64,000 bases of DNA from CALCKU01 sp964607445 (GCA_964607445.1 CAZSKN010000004.1:62001-126000), one strand, 5' to 3'. Counted from the stretch's first letter, positions 38,872-48,405 are shown. A program made the numbers and translations. Notes: generated by a model not told the origin, from the letters alone.

Positions 38872-39942
38872 TTATCCGATTTGTCCCCTATGTCGAAGCT
38901 TTTGATCAGCTAGCACACAGGCTAACATAGCCTCGGCGACAGGTACGCCGCGAATACCGACGCAAGGATCATGCCGACCTTTTGTACGCACATCGATTTC
39001 ATGACCGTTAGCATCTATGGACCGCGTCTGGGTTAAAATAGAGGACGTCGGTTTAATTGCCAAACGCACGACAATGTCTTCGCCACTTGAAATTCCGCCT
39101 AGAACCCCGCCCGCGTGATTAGATAAAAATTTCGGGTGCCCGTTTTCAATCCGCATTTCGTCAGCATTCTGGACACCGGTGAATCCCGCGGACGCAAACC
39201 CAGCCCCGATCTCGACCCCCTTGGCTGCATTAATAGACATCATGGCACTCGCGATTTCTGCATCTAGTTTTCCATAGACCGGCGCCCCCCAACCCGATGG
39301 CACCCCGCTAGCTCTAACCTCCAGAATAGCGCCAACAGAATTACCTGACTTTCGGATTTCATCAAGATAGCGCTCCCAATCTTTTACGACCTCGGCATCC
39401 GGACACCAGAACGGGTTCTTTTCAACCACGTCCCAATTCCAACTTTCATGATCAATCATGTGCGTCCCTATTTGGGTAACCGCCCCCTGAATGCGGATAT
39501 CAGACCCTAATATTTTACGGGCGATGGCCCCCGCAGCCACACGATTGGCGGTTTCACGCGCCGAGCTTCGTCCTCCCCCACGATAATCCCGAATGCCATA
39601 TTTGGCGTCATAGGTAAAATCTGCATGTCCGGGTCTGTAGCGAGATTTAATTTCAGAATAATCTTTGCTACGTTGGTCTTTATTTTCAATCAACAGGCTG
39701 ATCGGTGTACCGGTGGTTTGGCCCTCAAACACGCCTGATAAAATCTTCACGGCATCAGGTTCTTGACGTTGGGTAACAAATCGTGATGTGCCAGGACGGC
39801 GCTTATCCAAAAAGGTTTGAATATCGGCCTCCGTAAGGCTGAGTTTGGGTGGACACCCATCCACCACGCACCCAATCGCCGGGCCGTGACTCTCACCCCA
39901 TGTCGTAAACCTAAATAAATGTCCGAATGTATTATGTGACAT
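38872..39942 (-). CDS. aroC: Chorismate synthase
   Basis: A 356-residue FMN-dependent enzyme that forms chorismate from EPSP, the last step of the shikimate pathway. The N-terminal signature is MSHNTFGHLFRFTTWGESHG; the flavin-binding GGGRSSARETANRVAAGA (the second motif), and the C-terminal DPCVGIRGVPVAEAM are all present. It lies divergently from the arsR-alkB pair and upstream of the lipase-like gene. Confidence 0.97.
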   Translation of the reverse strand: MSHNTFGHLFRFTTWGESHGPAIGCVVDGCPPKLSLTEADIQTFLDKRRPGTSRFVTQRQEPDAVKILSGVFEGQTTGTPISLLIENKDQRSKDYSEIKSRYRPGHADFTYDAKYGIRDYRGGGRSSARETANRVAAGAIARKILGSDIRIQGAVTQIGTHMIDHESWNWDVVEKNPFWCPDAEVVKDWERYLDEIRKSGNSVGAILEVRASGVPSGWGAPVYGKLDAEIASAMMSINAAKGVEIGAGFASAGFTGVQNADEMRIENGHPKFLSNHAGGVLGGISSGEDIVVRLAIKPTSSILTQTRSIDANGHEIDVRTKGRHDPCVGIRGVPVAEAMLACVLADQKLRHRGQIG

Positions 39943-40094
39943 GTGCGTTGTTTAACGGGGAATGACCCATCCCGCCAGTGTTTAAATTCATCTGCAAATA
40001 TATTCGAGCCCTCTGTCTAAGCCGTGTAATTTTTTGATCCCTGTCATTATTCCATCTCTAAAATTCTGACTCCTATCATCCATATAAAAAACAT

Positions 40095-40130
40095 TTGCAT
40101 TATGTGCATCCATATGCACATAATAAGTTA
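40095..40130 (+). promoter_or_regulatory. Perfect 24-bp operator and overlapping promoter of arsR-alkB
   Basis: TTATGTGCAT (40100-40109) and ATGCACATAA (40114-40123) form a perfect 10-base inverted repeat with a 4-base centre, ending six bases before the arsR start. TTGCAT (40095-40100) and CATAAT (40119-40124) are spaced by 18 bases and could be the -35 and -10 boxes, so the repressor would cover its own promoter. The predicted start of transcription is at or next to the ATG, and no ribosome-binding site is present, so the mRNA may be leaderless. Confidence 0.65.
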
Positions 40131-40513
40131 TGAAAAATGACAATCACCCAAACACGCCCGAACACAAAGCTATGGCCGAAGCCGCTATAGGCGTTCTGGA
40201 CACGCAGTTTCTTAAAGCGCTAACAGATCCAACACGGGTTAAAATTATTAAAAAACTCATTGGACGGGGCGCGTGCGACATTTCAACAATTGCACGTGGC
40301 CTCTCACAAGACAGATCTGTGGTTTCTCGTCACCTTGCCATATTGGAACGTGCCAGAATTACGGTTTCGCGCAAGGCGGGGCGTCATGTTTTATATGATT
40401 TGGACGGACCTTATATTGTGGCCAAGGTCGGCCTCATTTTAAATGCATTACAACCCATGGAGACTTTGTGTGTACCGTTTAAAAAATTAAACGCACAAGG
40501 AGACGCCGCATGA
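40130..40513 (+). CDS. ArsR-family transcriptional repressor
   Basis: A 127-residue winged-helix protein. The core FLKALTDPTRVKIIKKLIGRGACDISTIARGLSQDRSVVSRHLAILERARITVSRKAGRHVLYDL is a full ArsR/SmtB domain with recognition helix SVVSRHLAIL. The ELCVCD metal-binding box of ArsR is absent (the corresponding part reads ACDISTI), so the effector may not be a metal. A perfect palindrome overlaps its promoter. Its stop overlaps the start of the alkane hydroxylase gene by four bases, so it most likely controls hydroxylase expression. Confidence 0.9.
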   Translation: MKNDNHPNTPEHKAMAEAAIGVLDTQFLKALTDPTRVKIIKKLIGRGACDISTIARGLSQDRSVVSRHLAILERARITVSRKAGRHVLYDLDGPYIVAKVGLILNALQPMETLCVPFKKLNAQGDAA

Positions 40514-41648
40514 CCTCTTTTTCCGGATTAGCGGCTGACGGCAGCCCCGTCATATATACGGATAAAAAACGTCACCTTTGGTGGCTAAGTTTTATTAGCC
40601 CCCTCGTTATCACCTCCGGGATTTTATTATATTTTATATTTGATAAAAACCCGATTTTCACCCTCGTCCCAGCACTCTATTTCTATGCTCTCACCCCTAT
40701 GATTGACTATTTTATGGGTGTCGACACACACAACCCGCCCGAAGAAGTCGTCGATGACATGGCATTAGACGGCTATTACCGCTTTCACGTTCATATCCGG
40801 ATTACAGCAACAATGGCGACATTTTTCGCCTATGTCTGGTTTGTCGGCACGCAAGATTTGCCTATATGGTCTATTATCGCGCTTATAATCGGTGTGGGTG
40901 TATCCAGCGGCGGTATCATGACCATGACACATGAATTGGGCCATAAAAATAATAAATGGGACAGGCTGCACGCCCGTATAGGCAATATGATTATCGGCTA
41001 TGGGCATTTCAACATAGAACATAATCGCGGTCATCACACATGGGTGGCGACACCTGAAGACCCGGCCAGTTCACGTATGGGTGAAAGTATATACCGATTT
41101 GCAATACGAGAAATATCAGGCACGATAAAACGCGGACTTATGCATGAAAACAAACGATTAGCGGCACAAAACCGAAATTTCTGGAGCCTGCATAATGAAG
41201 TCCTACAGGTCTACGCTGCGGCCTTGCTCTCTTTTGTTATCTTTGCCGTTATGTTCGGGCCTGCCATATTATGGTTTCTTATCCCGCATCACATATTAGG
41301 CTGGTATACATTGACCCAAGCCAATTATGTCGAGCATTACGGCCTATTGCGCCAAAAGCTAAAGTCCGGAAAATATGAGCGCACCCAGCCCCATCATAGC
41401 TGGAATACAAACCATACGTTTTCAAATTTAATGGCCTTTCATCTGCAACGTCATTCAGACCACCATGCCCATCCGCAACGCCCCTATCAGGTCTTGCGCG
41501 ACTTCGACAATGTCCCGAGTCTGCCAAACGGATATGGAGGCTGCTTCGCCGTTGCCGCGATACCGCCGCTTTGGTATAAAATGATGGACAAGCGTGTCAT
41601 GGCATGGGCGGACGGAGATATCACCAAAGTCAATATCGACCCTAAACA
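40510..41648 (+). CDS. alkB: Alkane 1-monooxygenase (AlkB), C-terminus lost in the assembly gap
   Basis: The visible 379 residues are nearly a whole AlkB non-haem di-iron hydroxylase, an integral membrane enzyme that oxidises terminal carbons of medium-chain alkanes. About six membrane segments are seen. Iron ligands are in HELGH (141-145), HNRGHH (171-176) and LQRHSDHHAH (312-321), and the HYG signature NYVEHYGLLR is at 272-281. Family members are near 400 residues, so only a short tail is lost in the N run from 41649. Rubredoxin and rubredoxin reductase genes are not in the window. It is coupled to the arsR-type gene (ATGA). Confidence 0.93.
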
Positions 41649-41748
41649 NNNNNNNNNNNNNNNNNNNNNNNNNNNNNNNNNNNNNNNNNNNNNNNNNNNN
41701 NNNNNNNNNNNNNNNNNNNNNNNNNNNNNNNNNNNNNNNNNNNNNNNN
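41649..41748. other. Assembly gap (100 N)
   Basis: One hundred undetermined bases; a round 100 is a conventional scaffold filler and the true gap length is unknown. Confidence 0.98.
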
Positions 41749-41750
41749 TT

Positions 41751-41867
41751 GCCGGACCCATGTTACCGACTCCATTAATAGTTTTACCCGGCGATAGGCG
41801 TCACATATCCGATGTTCCAACATTCAAGTCTGAACCCGATCTGCCTGTAACGCAATTGAATGGGTAA
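41751..41867 (+). CDS. C-terminal fragment of an unidentified protein after the gap
   Basis: One frame is open from the gap edge to TAA at 41865-41867, giving 38 residues that begin AGPMLPTPLIVLPGDRRH and end PVTQLNG. The composition looks coding. It does not look like an AlkB C-terminus, so a second gene may lie partly in the gap. Too short to assign. Confidence 0.35.
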   Translation, partial: AGPMLPTPLIVLPGDRRHISDVPTFKSEPDLPVTQLNG

Positions 41868-42024
41868 ATGGGCTATTCGCATATTCCCTAATAGGCCTCT
41901 TGAAACACTGCCGGACATTCGCGCCAAATTATGAAAATATCAATTATCAGATAAGCCAGAATATCTAAGATGACTTAGGCGGCAAGCTCATATATAGGCC
42001 GGACAATATTATGTGTGAGATCTT

Positions 42025-42648
42025 ATGTCACTTGAAGTTTGGTTAGCCCTCGTAGCCTTATTCGGGGTTGGCGGGTTAACCCCCGGCCCGGCCGTTATGC
42101 TTGTTTTAGCCTCCGCCTTTCGGTACGGGTTTCGTCCGGCCATGCTGGCTGCATTGGGTATTGCGACGGCGAATATAGCGTGGCTGTTATTGGCGGCGTC
42201 CGGCGCCGCGGTATTAGCCGTAACATTTCCAACAGCTTTTCTAGGTTTAAAAATAATCGGGCTATTGGTGATTTTCTATTTGGCTCTCACGACAATATTT
42301 GGCCCCTTACCACAGGCTACGGGAGATGCTCAAAAAACTCCACCTCGCGCAAGGCTCTATACCAAAGGCGTGGCGTTACAAATCTCCAGCCCGATGCCGC
42401 TTGTTTTTTTTGGATTACTTTTACCGACCTATTTCAACCAAAGCCATGCGCTAGCTCCGCAGTTAATTATCATGTTTATTACCGTGACCGTCACAGAGCT
42501 TATCGGGCTTGCCGTTTTTGCCTATAGCGCCGAACGCATGCGCGCGCTGCTATCTACACCCAAAACCGCCCGCTTGTTTAATCTCTTTATCGGGATTGTC
42601 ATGATATGTTCAGGTATTTGGGCTATTACCAGCACAACCGGGCATTAG
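42025..42648 (+). CDS. LysE/RhtB-family amino-acid exporter
   Basis: A 207-residue inner-membrane protein with about six membrane segments. The family signature GLTPGPAVMLVLASAFRYGFRPAM is at the N-terminus. Members export basic or neutral amino acids or related metabolites; the specific substrate is unknown. It is a single gene upstream of ppa. Confidence 0.9.
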   Translation: MSLEVWLALVALFGVGGLTPGPAVMLVLASAFRYGFRPAMLAALGIATANIAWLLLAASGAAVLAVTFPTAFLGLKIIGLLVIFYLALTTIFGPLPQATGDAQKTPPRARLYTKGVALQISSPMPLVFFGLLLPTYFNQSHALAPQLIIMFITVTVTELIGLAVFAYSAERMRALLSTPKTARLFNLFIGIVMICSGIWAITSTTGH

Positions 42649-42708
42649 GACTTGCAAACCTAAAAATCGACGCTAGACCGACGCCTAATATTACGTGGAG
42701 ATCTTACC

Positions 42709-43233
42709 ATGAACATGTCAAAAATTACCGTTGGTGAAAACCCACCCTTTGATATCAATGTCATCATCGAAGTTCCGCTTGGCGGCGAACCCATTAAATA
42801 TGAAATGGATAAGGCCTCCGGCGCGATGTTTGTTGATCGTTTTCTATACACCTCTATGCGCTACCCGTGTAATTATGGATTTATTCCCCATACGCTTTCC
42901 GATGACGGGGATCCAACGGACGTCTTGGTTGTAGGCAACCGGGCGCTCATGCCGGGCTCTGTTATTCGCGCGCGACCCGTCGGTGTGCTCATGATGGAAG
43001 ACGAAGCCGGTATTGATGAAAAAATTGTTGCAGTTCCACATCAAAAATTGACACGTTATTACGATCAGATAAAAGACTACACAGATTTACCACAAGTGCT
43101 TCAAGACCGCATTCCCCATTTCTTTGCTCATTATAAAGATCTTGAAAAGGAAAAGTGGGTCAAAATCCTAGGATGGGATACGCTGGAAAAGGCGGGGCAA
43201 CTCATCTTAGAGGGGATTAAAGCCGCCAAGTAA
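42709..43233 (+). CDS. ppa: Inorganic pyrophosphatase
   Basis: A 174-residue family I soluble pyrophosphatase. Metal- and phosphate-binding motifs are seen: EVPLGGEPIKYEMDK, YPCNYGFIPHTLSDDGDPTDVLV (with the catalytic DxDPxD-type cluster), DEAGIDEKIVAVP and HFFAHYKDLE. It hydrolyses PPi and so drives biosynthesis. The ATG at 42709 has GGAG 8 bases upstream; a second ATG two codons on is the alternative. Confidence 0.97.
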   Translation: MNMSKITVGENPPFDINVIIEVPLGGEPIKYEMDKASGAMFVDRFLYTSMRYPCNYGFIPHTLSDDGDPTDVLVVGNRALMPGSVIRARPVGVLMMEDEAGIDEKIVAVPHQKLTRYYDQIKDYTDLPQVLQDRIPHFFAHYKDLEKEKWVKILGWDTLEKAGQLILEGIKAAK

Positions 43234-43272
43234 ATCCATTCACAGATTTGCCACACATCGTGAATTGCTTTC

Positions 43273-44460
43273 ATGCGTGAATCATGGAACAAAACGGGAA
43301 TGGATCCCGTTATCATATATTCTGGATTAAAGTTAAGCCTTATCGAAATTATTCTCGGGGCGGCCCTCATGATCTTGGGAGCCTTAATCACCTTAGTTTT
43401 CTCGCGACGCGGCAACCCCAAACTCGAATCCCACATGGCGACTATGACCGAACAGCAGCTGGCCCTGCAAGGACGGTTGGCACAATTTGCCGAGGATAGC
43501 GCTCAACGCGACATTATGTTCCGCGATAGTCTCGATACACGACTAGCCAATGTTACGGACCGGGTCGGAAAGTCTCTCATGGAAACCCAAGATCGTAATA
43601 CTGAAAACCTTAAACATTTGCATGAACGATTGGCCTTAATTGACCGTGCGCAGAAAAATATTGAAACCTTATCCGGTGAAGTTTCGGGATTACAAAGCTT
43701 GCTATCAAACAAACAGGCGCGCGGCGCGTTTGGCGAAAAGCAAATGCAAGATTTAATCACAACCTATATGCCCCCGCATGCCTATAGTTTTCAAGCCACA
43801 CTTTCCAATAATAAGCGTGTAGATGCGCTCATACATTTACCCCAGAATCAAGGCGACGTGGCAATTGACAGCAAGTTTCCAATGGAAAGTTGGCGGCGTA
43901 TGACAGAGGCTGAAAATACGCAGGATGAAGACACAGCCAAAAAGCTTTTTGCGCGCGATGTACTGACTCACATAAAGGATATTTCACAAAAATATCTTAT
44001 TTTTGGTGAAACCCATGATATCGCATTGATGTTCCTGCCCTCAGAAGCCATTTATGCCGAGCTTCACGCTAATTTTCCCAAAGTTATTGAAAAAGGGTTT
44101 TCTCAGAAAGTCATGATCGTGTCACCAACGACTTTTATGGCCACCCTCCATACAATGCGAGCGGTTATGAAAGATGCCGCCATGCGTGAACAAGCCCATA
44201 TCATCCAGAAAGAAGTCAGACTTATTTCCGAAGACGTGCGACGCCTTGATGAACGTGTTGAAAAATTACACACGCATTTTTCACTCTCGGTAAAAGATAT
44301 TGACAAAATCCGGACCTCGACCCAAAAAATTATTACGCGGTCCGATAAAATTGAAAATCTCGACGTCGCTATACCCACGCCTGAGCCTATATCTAATATT
44401 GCCCCCCAAGCCAGCGAAAGCCACTCCGTTGATTTTGAATTGCGGGATCGCCGCGCATGA
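43273..44460 (+). CDS. rmuC: DNA recombination protein RmuC
   Basis: A 395-residue protein with one N-terminal membrane segment (about 19-41), a coiled coil (about 55-135) and the RmuC nuclease-like domain (ARGAFGEKQMQDLI, VDALIHLPQNQGDVAIDSKFPME, VSPTTFMATLHTMRAVMKD). RmuC limits short-inverted-repeat recombination. The chosen start has no clear ribosome-binding site; ATG at 43300 would shorten it by nine residues. Its stop overlaps the start of the next gene by four bases. Confidence 0.93.
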   Translation: MRESWNKTGMDPVIIYSGLKLSLIEIILGAALMILGALITLVFSRRGNPKLESHMATMTEQQLALQGRLAQFAEDSAQRDIMFRDSLDTRLANVTDRVGKSLMETQDRNTENLKHLHERLALIDRAQKNIETLSGEVSGLQSLLSNKQARGAFGEKQMQDLITTYMPPHAYSFQATLSNNKRVDALIHLPQNQGDVAIDSKFPMESWRRMTEAENTQDEDTAKKLFARDVLTHIKDISQKYLIFGETHDIALMFLPSEAIYAELHANFPKVIEKGFSQKVMIVSPTTFMATLHTMRAVMKDAAMREQAHIIQKEVRLISEDVRRLDERVEKLHTHFSLSVKDIDKIRTSTQKIITRSDKIENLDVAIPTPEPISNIAPQASESHSVDFELRDRRA

Positions 44461-44795
44461 TACACTATGAAGGACGACTTTTTCGACCCTACGAAACCGG
44501 AGAAAATTCTGACACGAGTTCAGAAACCATCTTCAAATATCATCAAAAGGGCGACCTGCTGACAGGAACATATTCCGGTGGTTATGTCGATTTTGGTCAG
44601 TTAATCGGATTGGTAAATATGGCGGGTCGCATAGATATGCGCTATCATCATATTAACACAGACGGGGATTTGATGACGGGGATTTGCCGTTCCATACCTG
44701 AAATTCTCGACAACGGAAAAATACGCCTGCACGAAAGCTGGCAATGGACAAGCGGTGATCGTTCTAAAGGAAAATCAATCCTAGAAGAGCTATAG
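44457..44795 (+). CDS. Small conserved protein (family often labelled n-acetylglutamate synthase)
   Basis: A 112-residue soluble protein. The pattern FKYHQKGDLLTGTYSGGYV, IDMRYHHINTDGDLMTGICRS and KIRLHESWQWTSGDRSKGKSILEE is a widespread small beta-rich family that databases often call n-acetylglutamate synthase. It has no acetyltransferase fold or motifs, so that label is doubtful. It is coupled to rmuC (ATGA overlap), which suggests cotranscription; the function is unknown. Confidence 0.82.
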   Translation: MIHYEGRLFRPYETGENSDTSSETIFKYHQKGDLLTGTYSGGYVDFGQLIGLVNMAGRIDMRYHHINTDGDLMTGICRSIPEILDNGKIRLHESWQWTSGDRSKGKSILEEL

Positions 44796-44806
44796 ATTAA
44801 GCCCTT

Positions 44807-45205
44807 TTAACGCGCGAAAGGCCAAAGCATTGCCCCTTCTTTACGCAAACGCGAAATCGTCACAAGAGATATCACCAATGAGCAGACGGCAGACACAAAC
44901 AAAAAATGTCCAATAGTCGGGACATTAATACCCAGCCATGGTGAAAGATGAAAACCAATGGCACCAATAAGCAAACCCAATCCAGCAAAAGCCCCGGTCA
45001 AACGTGTGCGGGGTATAAGCAAGAGTAGCGCCGTACACAATTCGGCAATTCCGGTGAAGATGCGAACATAAGGTTCAAAAAAACTTAATCCAGACCGCCC
45101 GGCAATGGTTTCAAACACTATATTTTCGGCCCCGAATTTCTGAACACCAAAAAATACAAAAACTAACGCAAGAATAAATGTTAATCCCAAAGTGAGTTTA
45201 GTCAT
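44807..45205 (-). CDS. DoxX-like membrane protein
   Basis: A 132-residue protein with four predicted membrane segments (FILALVFVFFGVQKF, GIAELCTALLLLIP, FAGLGLLIGAIGFHLSP, FLFVSAVCSLVISLV), matching the DoxX-like pattern. Function unknown. ATG 45205 is chosen because AAGGA lies 8 bases upstream; a TTG at 45241 overlapping recR is the alternative. It follows recR closely and is probably cotranscribed with it. Confidence 0.82.
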   Translation of the reverse strand: MTKLTLGLTFILALVFVFFGVQKFGAENIVFETIAGRSGLSFFEPYVRIFTGIAELCTALLLLIPRTRLTGAFAGLGLLIGAIGFHLSPWLGINVPTIGHFLFVSAVCSLVISLVTISRLRKEGAMLWPFAR

Positions 45206-45237
45206 CCTTAAAGTCCTTAAATAATTAATTTTAAACC

Positions 45238-45843
45238 TCAAAAAGGCCGGCGGCTTTTCATAGCCGCCATTATAGTACCGTCATCAAGGTAATCAAGTTC
45301 ACCCCCAACTGGTACGCCGTGGGCCAGTCTTGACACCCGAACGCCGGCACTGACCAAATGGTCGGTAATATAATGTGCCGTGGTTTGACCATCAACAGTC
45401 GCATTCATCGCCAACACAACTTCATTTATCTCAGGGCTTTGGGCACGGGCGATCAAACTCGCTATATTTAAATCTTCAGGTCGAATACCGTCAATGGCTG
45501 ACAAGGTTCCACCCAAAACATGATAAAGCCCCTTGAAGGCTCCGGCCCGTTCCATAGCCCATAAATCTCCGACATCTTGAACGACACATAAAACTGACAA
45601 ATCTCGCCCCGGCGATTGACAAATATAGCACGGGTCGCGGCTATCGACATTGGCGCAAACCGAACAGGTTAAGATTTTATCTGCAGCTTCGGATAATGCA
45701 TTGGCAAGCGGGCGCATAAGTCCTTCGCGTTTTTTGACAAGGTCGAGCGCGGCGCGGCGCGCAGAACGCGGACCCAGACCCGGTAATTTCGATAAGAGGT
45801 TGATCAGTCGTTCGATTTCGGGGCTTACATTTGCACGGGCCAC
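45238..45843 (-). CDS. recR: Recombination protein RecR
   Basis: A 201-residue clamp protein of the RecFOR pathway. An N-terminal helix-hairpin-helix (LPGLGPRSARRAALDLV), a four-cysteine zinc site (CSVCANVDSRDPCYIC), a TOPRIM domain (VCVVQDVGDLWAMERAG) and the C-terminal SRLAHGVPVGGELDYLDDGT are complete. In most bacteria recR follows ybaB; here the two are separated by about 3.1 kb holding a gamma-glutamyltransferase, soxR and a VOC gene. Confidence 0.96.
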   Translation of the reverse strand: MARANVSPEIERLINLLSKLPGLGPRSARRAALDLVKKREGLMRPLANALSEAADKILTCSVCANVDSRDPCYICQSPGRDLSVLCVVQDVGDLWAMERAGAFKGLYHVLGGTLSAIDGIRPEDLNIASLIARAQSPEINEVVLAMNATVDGQTTAHYITDHLVSAGVRVSRLAHGVPVGGELDYLDDGTIMAAMKSRRPF

Positions 45844-46056
45844 AATGGTTCCTTTTGATTCGGCCCTACCCTAATCAAATTCTTGACTGGCTTTAAGCCA
45901 TTTGTCGATCAAACGTCATTAGCTTGGACACTCTGCATCCAAAATTTCCTATACGCCCAATAATCTCATAGATACGATATATTAGCCATATACACATACG
46001 GGATGCGCCAATTAAAAATCTCAAAACAATATTACGGCAAGGCACAATCATTATAT

Positions 46057-47922
46057 TTATGGCACAGCAATAGCCGCGGCCTTGGGTTCTCTCGTATCCG
46101 CTGCACCTTGAAAGAGAGGCGAGGACGGCGCGGCGTCTTTACCGACTGAATTCACCCGTCCCAATGTCGTATGGGCAATATCCCCTGTCTCATTTTTCGG
46201 AAACGTGTGACCCAGCCGGCTTAACCCCGCTAATGTATCCGGAGACAAGCCGGGTTCGACAAGCACAATTTCAGGTCGCCATTGATGGTGAATACGCGGT
46301 AGATTGGTCGCTTGAGCCAAGTTCATATCCCATTCAATCACATTCAGCACGACTTGGAGGACAGAAGTGATAATGGTACTGCCCCCCGGGCTCCCCGTAA
46401 CCAAAACCGGAACGCCGTCTTTCTTAACGATTACAGGCGACATTGAAGATAAGGGGCGTTTAGCTGGCTCTATCATATTGGCAACCCCGCCAATCAAACC
46501 ATAGCCATTTGGCGATCCGGGTTTAGCGGAAAAATCATCCATTTCATTATTGAGCAAAAAACCGGCCCCATCTACACTCAGACCGCTGCCATAAGAAAAA
46601 TTCAGCGTATAAGTGACGGCCACCGCATTACCGTCTTTATCTATGACGGAGTAATGGGTCGTTGAAGGCCCGTCTTCGATCAGTTCGGTGCCCGGTAATA
46701 TATCTGACGACAAGCTAGCTTTATCCAAGGTTATTGTACGCCGTAATCGATCCCCGTAAGACGGGTCGATCAGAGCCGCCTGGGGAACGTCGAAGAAATC
46801 AGGATCTCCGAGATATTTCGAACGATCCGCAAAAGCTCTGCGCATGGCTTCAATTAACTTATGTAAATAAGCAGCACTATTATGACCGTCCGCCTGTAAA
46901 TCAAAGCCTGATAAAATATTGAGCATTTGAATGATATGAATCCCCCCCGATGACGGCGGCGGCATAGAGTGCAGACGATATCCTTTATAAGTTCCCGTAA
47001 CAGCTTTTCGGGTCACTGTTTTATAAGCGGCGAGATCCTCATGTGTAATGATACCATTGCCCGTGGCCATTTCGGCTACAATCAAATCTGCGGTTTTGCC
47101 ACGATAAAATCCATCGCTCCCCTTGTTCATAATTCGACGCAGGCTGGCCGCTAAATCATCTTGATACAAAATTTCACCCGCTTTGAGCCCGCGCCCATGG
47201 GCCAGAAAATAAGCCTGCGAAGAGGGATCAGATGACAAGGCTTCACGATGCTCCTCCAATGATCGTTCCAGACTGTAAGAAACAGTTACGCCGCGCGTCG
47301 CCAACTTAATAGCCGGCCCTATAACTTGCCTACGGGTCATAGTTCCGTAAGTCTCCAAGGCCTCCAACAATCCCATGACAGTCCCAGGAACACCAGCAGA
47401 TAAATGACTATATTGAGCGCGACGATTATCAACGCCTCCCCGATCGTCTAAATACATATCACGATGGGCCTGCGCAGGCGCCATTTCCCGAAAATCTATA
47501 GCGATCACATCATCTGGAACATCGTCAGGGGTCTTGTCGGCATTTTCCACCGCCAAACCGTTTTTGCGTGCCAAAGAGACCAACATAAACCCGCCACCCC
47601 CTAAGTTTCCAGCCTGAGGGTGCGACACGGCCAGTGCAAATCCCGTGGCGACGGCCGCGTCCACGGCATTGCCGCCGCGCGCAAGAATATCGGCTCCGAT
47701 CTGCGCGGCGATTTCATCTTCTGCTGAGACCATTCCGTTTTCGCCTATTACCGGATGAAACCGGCTGTCATAATTCAATAAGGACCGTATCGATACGGAT
47801 GAAGATTTAGGCGCTTCGGGCGCTTCATATGCGAGCGCCTTTTGACCCAAGATTATTATTGTTATTACAAATAGGCATATCAAGATGTGGACCAGACGTA
47901 AGTTCATTTTAGATATTATCAT
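46057..47922 (-). CDS. ggt: Gamma-glutamyltransferase, exported
   Basis: A 621-residue Ntn hydrolase precursor that cleaves glutathione and gamma-glutamyl compounds in the periplasm. A signal peptide spans about 7-31 (LICLFVITIIILGQKALA). The large subunit starts VSAEDEIAAQIGADILARGGNAVDAAVA and the small subunit begins at the catalytic Thr in STTHYSVIDKDGNAVAVTYT; the GSPGGSTI motif follows. ATG 47922 is supported by AAGGA 9 bases upstream and overlaps soxR by 14 bases; a later ATG at 47907 is possible. The overlap places it in the soxR transcript, which would tie glutathione turnover to a redox regulator (inference). Confidence 0.93.
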   Translation of the reverse strand: MIISKMNLRLVHILICLFVITIIILGQKALAYEAPEAPKSSSVSIRSLLNYDSRFHPVIGENGMVSAEDEIAAQIGADILARGGNAVDAAVATGFALAVSHPQAGNLGGGGFMLVSLARKNGLAVENADKTPDDVPDDVIAIDFREMAPAQAHRDMYLDDRGGVDNRRAQYSHLSAGVPGTVMGLLEALETYGTMTRRQVIGPAIKLATRGVTVSYSLERSLEEHREALSSDPSSQAYFLAHGRGLKAGEILYQDDLAASLRRIMNKGSDGFYRGKTADLIVAEMATGNGIITHEDLAAYKTVTRKAVTGTYKGYRLHSMPPPSSGGIHIIQMLNILSGFDLQADGHNSAAYLHKLIEAMRRAFADRSKYLGDPDFFDVPQAALIDPSYGDRLRRTITLDKASLSSDILPGTELIEDGPSTTHYSVIDKDGNAVAVTYTLNFSYGSGLSVDGAGFLLNNEMDDFSAKPGSPNGYGLIGGVANMIEPAKRPLSSMSPVIVKKDGVPVLVTGSPGGSTIITSVLQVVLNVIEWDMNLAQATNLPRIHHQWRPEIVLVEPGLSPDTLAGLSRLGHTFPKNETGDIAHTTLGRVNSVGKDAAPSSPLFQGAADTREPKAAAIAVP

Positions 47923-48385
47923 CAACCTCGTTCCTTTTAGAAGAATTTCCCATTAAGAACCGCGGCCCTGGACCGCATTTTTGGGCTTCGTCACCTGGAT
48001 TGTAAAGTGCGCAATGCCTGAGTGATAAACATCCACAACCGATACATCCAGCCAGCTTTTCACGCAGGGTTGTCAACCTATTTATACGCGCCTCTATATG
48101 GGCGTTAAAATTGCGACTCATTTTTTCCCAATCTGATTTCGTCGGCGTGCGCCCTTGAGGTAAGCTGTTTAACTGCGCCCTGATTTCGGCCAGAGAAAAT
48201 CCCAAATTTTGCGCAATAATCACAAAGGATATCCGACGAATATCAGATGCAGTAAAAATACGTTGCCCTCCCGAATTCCGGCGCGCATGCACAAGACCTT
48301 CGGATTCGTAATGTCGAATGGCAGAAACAGACACGCCTGTACGCGCCGCAACTTTACCAATTAATAAGCCTTTCTGTATCGTCAT
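47909..48385 (-). CDS. soxR: Redox-sensitive transcriptional regulator SoxR
   Basis: A 158-residue MerR-family activator. The N-terminal winged helix is complete (IGKVAARTGVSVSAIRHYESEGLV, RRNSGGQRIFTASDIRRI), then the dimerisation helix and the [2Fe-2S] cluster motif CIGCGCLSLRHC, which has the exact C-x2-C-x-C-x5-C spacing of SoxR. In the family, oxidation of the cluster by redox-active compounds switches on target promoters. ATG 48385 fits the domain start. A perfect SoxR box lies 24 bases upstream. There is no soxS (as outside enterics); the divergent VOC gene is the evident target. Confidence 0.96.
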   Translation of the reverse strand: MTIQKGLLIGKVAARTGVSVSAIRHYESEGLVHARRNSGGQRIFTASDIRRISFVIIAQNLGFSLAEIRAQLNSLPQGRTPTKSDWEKMSRNFNAHIEARINRLTTLREKLAGCIGCGCLSLRHCALYNPGDEAQKCGPGPRFLMGNSSKRNEVDDNI

Positions 48386-48405
48386 AATAAATTCCAAAAA
48401 ACCTC

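Noticed and set aside
44457..44795. N-acetylglutamate synthase
   Set aside because: The label is common for this family, but the 112-residue protein has no acetyltransferase motif or length.
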